A stretch of DNA of 14,778 nucleotides from Maricaulis sp965657935 (lineage in GTDB: Bacteria > Pseudomonadota > Alphaproteobacteria > Caulobacterales > Maricaulaceae), in NCBI GenBank assembly GCA_965657935.1, contig CBFHQE010000080.1, positions 1 to 14,778 of the forward strand, in the 5' to 3' direction. Positions within the stretch are counted from its first letter, which is position 1; every line of letters starts with the position of its first letter. A program made the translations under genes and the position numbers. Below are positions 12,338 to 14,778 of this stretch, piece by piece. Below the pieces are notes generated by a model that was given only the letters and a program-made list of their open reading frames with translations, searched no databases and was not told the origin of the DNA.

Positions 12338-13564
12338 CTAGGACCGCATCACCGGTAATCCCTGATAGGCTGTGACACGGCAATCGCCGCCGCGTGCCCG
12401 GATCTGTTCGCAGGCCTGTGCGGCGTCGGACTCGGTCTGCCAGCTGCCAGCCAGAAGCCGGAAGACGGCGCCGCGATCCGGTGTTTGCAGACGGGTGATG
12501 CGGGCATCGCGCCCGGCGAGGACATTTGCATACATGACCCGCAGCTCGCGCCAGTCCTGGTTGGCCTGCCAGACGGTGTGTTGCGATGCGATGTGAAGCG
12601 CGTACCCATTGGGCGGCGGCAGCTGTGTCGCAGGCAGTTCGGATTGAACAGGCGCTGCGGTTTCCGCGACTTGACCGGGCTGAGCGGCGTGTTGAGCAGC
12701 ATTGACCGTGTGGCTGGCCTGACGCTGGATCGCGGTCGCTTGGCGGCCGTCGACACAGGAGCCCGATTCCATGTCGTAAAGCATGCCCATGAATTCGAAG
12801 ACGGCGCGATCGATCATACTGCGCACGGCGGTCTGGACGGGTTCAAGCGCGCGCTCTCCGCCGCCAATATCGAGCACTGTGCCGTCCAGGAAGGCATAAA
12901 CGCCGGCCTCGACCTCGCGCCCCCGGATCTGTTTGCGCAGGGAGCGAACCGCCAGGACCTCGGTTGAACGCACGTCGATCAGGCGCAGATCAATGCCGAC
13001 ATCGACGACATAATCACTGCCGCCAAGGGCCAGGGCACCGCCGGTCTCGCCCGTCGTGTTGGCAAAGGCGTTGCTGCCGCTGGATCTGATGTTCGGATTA
13101 AACTCGGTGATGCCGCCAACCAGATAGAGATCGGCGCCCTCCATCTGACCCTGCTGTACCGTGCGCAGGACATTGGGGGCATCCCGCAGCAGACCGTTCT
13201 GGGCATAGTCGAGCTCGACCTGAACAACTCCCATGTCGAAACGTTCGACCAGTCGCATGCCCGCCTCTGACATTGCTGTAATTGCCATGAGCGTCGCGCC
13301 CTGCGTCAGACGACGCCCGGAAAGATAGTCCTCTGCACCGGTCAGGTCGGAAATATGCCCGACAGCCACGCGAGGCGCCGCATAGGGCTGGGCCCGCGCA
13401 TAGTCCGCCAGGCAACGCAGCGAAGCGCTGTAGTCACTGGTCGCTTCTACGACCGGGCTGCCGGAGAGCGGCTGGATATGCTCGACCGTTTCGTTGGGAT
13501 CGATGGTAGTCGCGCAGGCAGACATCGCCAGGGCGCCGAGAAGGGGGGCTATCAGTCGTGACAT
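12338..13564 (-). CDS. hfaB: Holdfast anchor protein HfaB, CsgG-like lipoprotein with C-terminal SPOR-like domain
   Basis: HfaB is the CsgG-related outer-membrane lipoprotein that exports or anchors HfaA and HfaD, which tether the adhesive holdfast to the cell pole. Starting at 13564 (408 residues), the signal ends MSAC with Cys17 as the lipidation site. The CsgG-like core follows (about 60-265), with RVAVGHISDLTGAEDYLSG, TQGATLMAITAMSEAGMRLVERFD, GADLYLVGGITEFNP and a membrane-type GSDYVVDVGIDLRLIDVRS segment. A Gln/Ala/Pro-rich linker (about 278-318) leads to a last segment (about 319-402: GYALHIASQHTVWQANQDW, then VFRLLAGSWQTESDAAQACEQI) that looks like a peptidoglycan-binding SPOR domain. 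An in-frame ATG ten codons upstream is rejected because it precedes the signal peptide. It lies one base after hfaA on the same strand. Confidence 0.88.
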   Translation of the reverse strand: MSRLIAPLLGALAMSACATTIDPNETVEHIQPLSGSPVVEATSDYSASLRCLADYARAQPYAAPRVAVGHISDLTGAEDYLSGRRLTQGATLMAITAMSEAGMRLVERFDMGVVQVELDYAQNGLLRDAPNVLRTVQQGQMEGADLYLVGGITEFNPNIRSSGSNAFANTTGETGGALALGGSDYVVDVGIDLRLIDVRSTEVLAVRSLRKQIRGREVEAGVYAFLDGTVLDIGGGERALEPVQTAVRSMIDRAVFEFMGMLYDMESGSCVDGRQATAIQRQASHTVNAAQHAAQPGQVAETAAPVQSELPATQLPPPNGYALHIASQHTVWQANQDWRELRVMYANVLAGRDARITRLQTPDRGAVFRLLAGSWQTESDAAQACEQIRARGGDCRVTAYQGLPVMRS

Positions 13565-13565
13565 G

Positions 13566-13985
13566 TCAGTTGTCCCCGTCTTGCTCGGAACCATTCAAAT
13601 TGACGGTTTGAGAGGCGTTGTTGGTCTGGTTGATGATGATCGTGCTGCCATAGCTGCCCGTTATCGACACGCTGTTGCCAATGCTGACAGCGGTGATCCC
13701 GCCCGCACCCAATGTTGAGCTGGGCAGGGTGGTTCCGCCCTGGCTGGCAATGCTGCCGGGTCGACGGGCCGGATTGTTCGTGGAGGTGCCGACTTGCTGG
13801 CCATTGATGATGATCCGGTTGCCGTTCTCATCACGCCCCGGCGGCGTATAGGGCCGGGCAGCTTCCCCGCTCGTCATGCCATAGGGCTGTGTCTGGGGCG
13901 CGCCCTGTTGTGCGGTTTGGGCGTCGGCGGCGGTGCCAAAAGCAAGTCCGCTCACAAGAGCTATATAATATAGTCGAGAACTCAT
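13566..13985 (-). CDS. hfaA: Holdfast anchor protein HfaA, curlin-like
   Basis: HfaA is a secreted, amyloid-like surface protein that helps anchor the holdfast and depends on HfaB for surface display. From the ATG at 13985 it has 139 residues. A signal peptide (MSSRLYYIALVSGLAFGTAADA) precedes Gln23. Then come a Gln/Pro-rich region, the HfaA-like GRDENGNRIIINGQQVG segment (50-66) and a C-terminal Gly/Ser/Asn-rich part. That part carries the curlin-like repeats SIGNSVSITGSYGSTIII and NQTNNASQTVNLNG (101-132). GGAG seven bases before this ATG decides the start; the frame is open to 14069 but the extra residues are not signal-like. hfaB starts one base after its stop. Promoter elements must lie in the AT-rich region upstream. 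Confidence 0.85.
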   Translation of the reverse strand: MSSRLYYIALVSGLAFGTAADAQTAQQGAPQTQPYGMTSGEAARPYTPPGRDENGNRIIINGQQVGTSTNNPARRPGSIASQGGTTLPSSTLGAGGITAVSIGNSVSITGSYGSTIIINQTNNASQTVNLNGSEQDGDN

Positions 13986-14061
13986 CTTGCACTCCAAAGA
14001 TCTGGTTTCGCGCCACACGCTGCAACGCGGGGGCCAGCCGGCGAGGCGTGGAACTGCAAAT

Positions 14062-14076
14062 TGAATCAATTTTTAA
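14062..14076 (-). promoter_or_regulatory. Possible CtrA-like box upstream of hfaA
   Basis: Read on the minus strand, it is TTAA, seven bases, TTCA, one change from the CtrA pattern TTAA-N7-TTAA. It lies about 80 bp before the hfaA start codon, a sensible promoter distance. AT-rich DNA gives such matches by chance, so support is weak. Confidence 0.25.
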
Positions 14077-14435
14077 TAAAATCAGCAGGTTGGTTGTATC
14101 GACGAGTTTTCGTTAAGGTTATCGCGTCGTAAATATTCCCCTGCCGCGATTTGGAGATAGATAAAATTCTACCGAAATTGTCGCCTTAGAGGCGAGTTGC
14201 ATATTTCTATTACAGCAGTGAATTGAATGAGAAATTTCTGACACAGATCAAATTGGCACGCCCTCGACCTTAAGGTTTGATCAACCATGCGATGTGTCCG
14301 GATGAAACAAAATAAAATATTGTGTGCCGAAATTTGGGTTAATTTTGCCGCGAAAATTTGATCTTTTTAACCATTACTCGCGCCGGTCATGATTGCGGAT
14401 GAAATTCGCATTTGTTTTTAATGTGATGAGATCTT

Positions 14436-14467
14436 TTAACACCCTGTAAAGCTTAACGCTTCGGTTA
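14436..14467 (+). promoter_or_regulatory. Two adjacent CtrA-like boxes upstream of the 14550 gene
   Basis: TTAA-N7-TAAA (14436-14450) is followed by TTAA-N7-GTTA (14453-14467), each near the CtrA consensus TTAA-N7-TTAA and together arranged in tandem. They end about 80 bp before the start codon. A further TTAA-N7-TCAAC lies at 14270-14285. CtrA control of polar surface genes is established in Caulobacter; its use here is an inference from pattern. Confidence 0.35.
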
Positions 14468-14549
14468 CGTTTTGGGTGGGCCCTCAATTGCGACTTTCCA
14501 GATGCCGCCGGACGGGGTTCGGCAAACATCAACCTGGAAGGATCCAATC

Positions 14550-14778
14550 ATGACCATCAAGACACTTTATATGGGCGGCGTTTCGGCGCTCGGCCTAATC
14601 GCGCTCTCCGGCACAGCTTTCGCGCAGGATCGCACGATCAATAATGTACAGGCGAACTGGGCCCAGGCGCGAGCCCAGCTCAATTCCGACATCGAGAATA
14701 TCAATGGCGAGGTTTCGCTGACCGCAGCCGCGATCAACAACTCCTTCTCCGCCGATGTGGCTGGCGACGCCCAGATCC
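14550..14778 (+). CDS. Secreted Asn/Ala-rich protein, N-terminal 76 residues; possible holdfast or surface component
   Basis: ATG at 14550 follows AAGGA (14538-14542) with good spacing. The protein begins with a signal peptide (MTIKTLYMGGVSALGL, ending in GTAFA before Gln) of about 25 residues. The mature start is QDRTINNVQANWAQARAQLN, followed by DIENINGEVSLTAAAINNSFSADVAGDAQI. The pattern N-G-(E/D)-V-S-L-T-A-A-A-I-x-N-S-F-S-x-D, with alternating small and polar residues, suggests the start of a beta-rich repeat array as in HfaD-type or other secreted surface proteins. No repeat can be confirmed because the window ends. It is divergent from hfaA across the AT-rich region. The HfaD idea is only a suggestion from motif style and neighbourhood; a different surface protein is equally possible. 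Confidence 0.7.
   Translation, partial: MTIKTLYMGGVSALGLIALSGTAFAQDRTINNVQANWAQARAQLNSDIENINGEVSLTAAAINNSFSADVAGDAQI

Larger units (their letters stand above)
13986..14549. promoter_or_regulatory. AT-rich divergent intergenic region between hfaA and a secreted-protein gene
   Basis: This 564-bp stretch has no supportable gene on either strand and, between about 14050 and 14470, is visibly richer in A and T than the rest of the window, with many AAATTT-like runs. It must hold the promoters for hfaA (minus) and the gene at 14550 (plus), and its length exceeds what two simple promoters need. Several TTAA-containing boxes are listed separately. TTAACCAT at 14367-14374 matches a CtrA half-site. 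Confidence 0.7.

Noticed and set aside
13986..14069. 28-residue extension of HfaA
   Set aside because: A GGAG site and a proper signal peptide mark the ATG at 13985; the extension is Trp/Arg-rich and would bury the signal peptide.
14287..14361. Short 24-codon plus-strand frame in the AT-rich gap
   Set aside because: No ribosome site, no hydrophobic or domain pattern, and base composition like the surrounding non-coding DNA.

Overview
The window reads as ordinary chromosome from a GC-rich, stalked or budding type alphaproteobacterium, most likely Caulobacterales in the broad sense (Maricaulis, Oceanicaulis or Hyphomonas-like). The evidence is a holdfast-anchor pair (hfaA-hfaB), the alphaproteobacterial block xerD / aroK-aroB-CorC-like with accA beside xerD, an aa3-type cytochrome oxidase subunit IV next to the proton-pumping transhydrogenase gene, and possible CtrA-like TTAA-N7 boxes near the holdfast genes. 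The genus is an inference; no rRNA or other marker is present. I see no mobile element, CRISPR array, tRNA or rRNA.

Layout. (1) 1-1112, minus strand: aa3-type oxidase subunit IV, then the 5' part of pntA running off the left edge (bioenergetics). (2) 1200-3556, plus strand: two TGACAGCTGT sites, a DUF7010-like membrane protein, a DesK-like histidine kinase and a NarL/DesR-type response regulator, which look like a self-regulated membrane-sensing operon. (3) 3604-5554, plus strand: a two-TM small protein, a 4 x 15 bp tandem repeat, a secreted alpha/beta hydrolase and a DUF3313-like lipoprotein. (4) 5551-8454, minus strand: aroK, aroB and a CNNM/CorC-type membrane protein, all overlapping and probably one transcript, with aroK perhaps leaderless. 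(5) 8561-11197, plus strand: a 46-residue membrane microprotein absent from long-ORF calls, a 531-residue secreted protein of unknown function and xerD, again overlapping. (6) 11346-12329, plus strand: accA. (7) 12338-13985, minus strand: hfaA-hfaB, the anchor that holds the polar adhesive polysaccharide on the cell. (8) 13986-14549: a long AT-rich divergent regulatory region. (9) 14550 to the end, plus strand: the start of a secreted Asn/Ala-rich protein that may be a third holdfast or surface component.

The most interesting parts are the holdfast locus (a CsgG-like anchor carrying a C-terminal SPOR-like domain, and an unassigned secreted partner across an AT-rich promoter region), the uncharacterised membrane protein/kinase/regulator operon with a well-formed operator pair, and the 46-aa microprotein plus 531-aa protein coupled to xerD. 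Both convergent gene junctions carry a perfect palindrome centred on CTAG that contains a stop codon. I did not find a clearly new multi-gene system.
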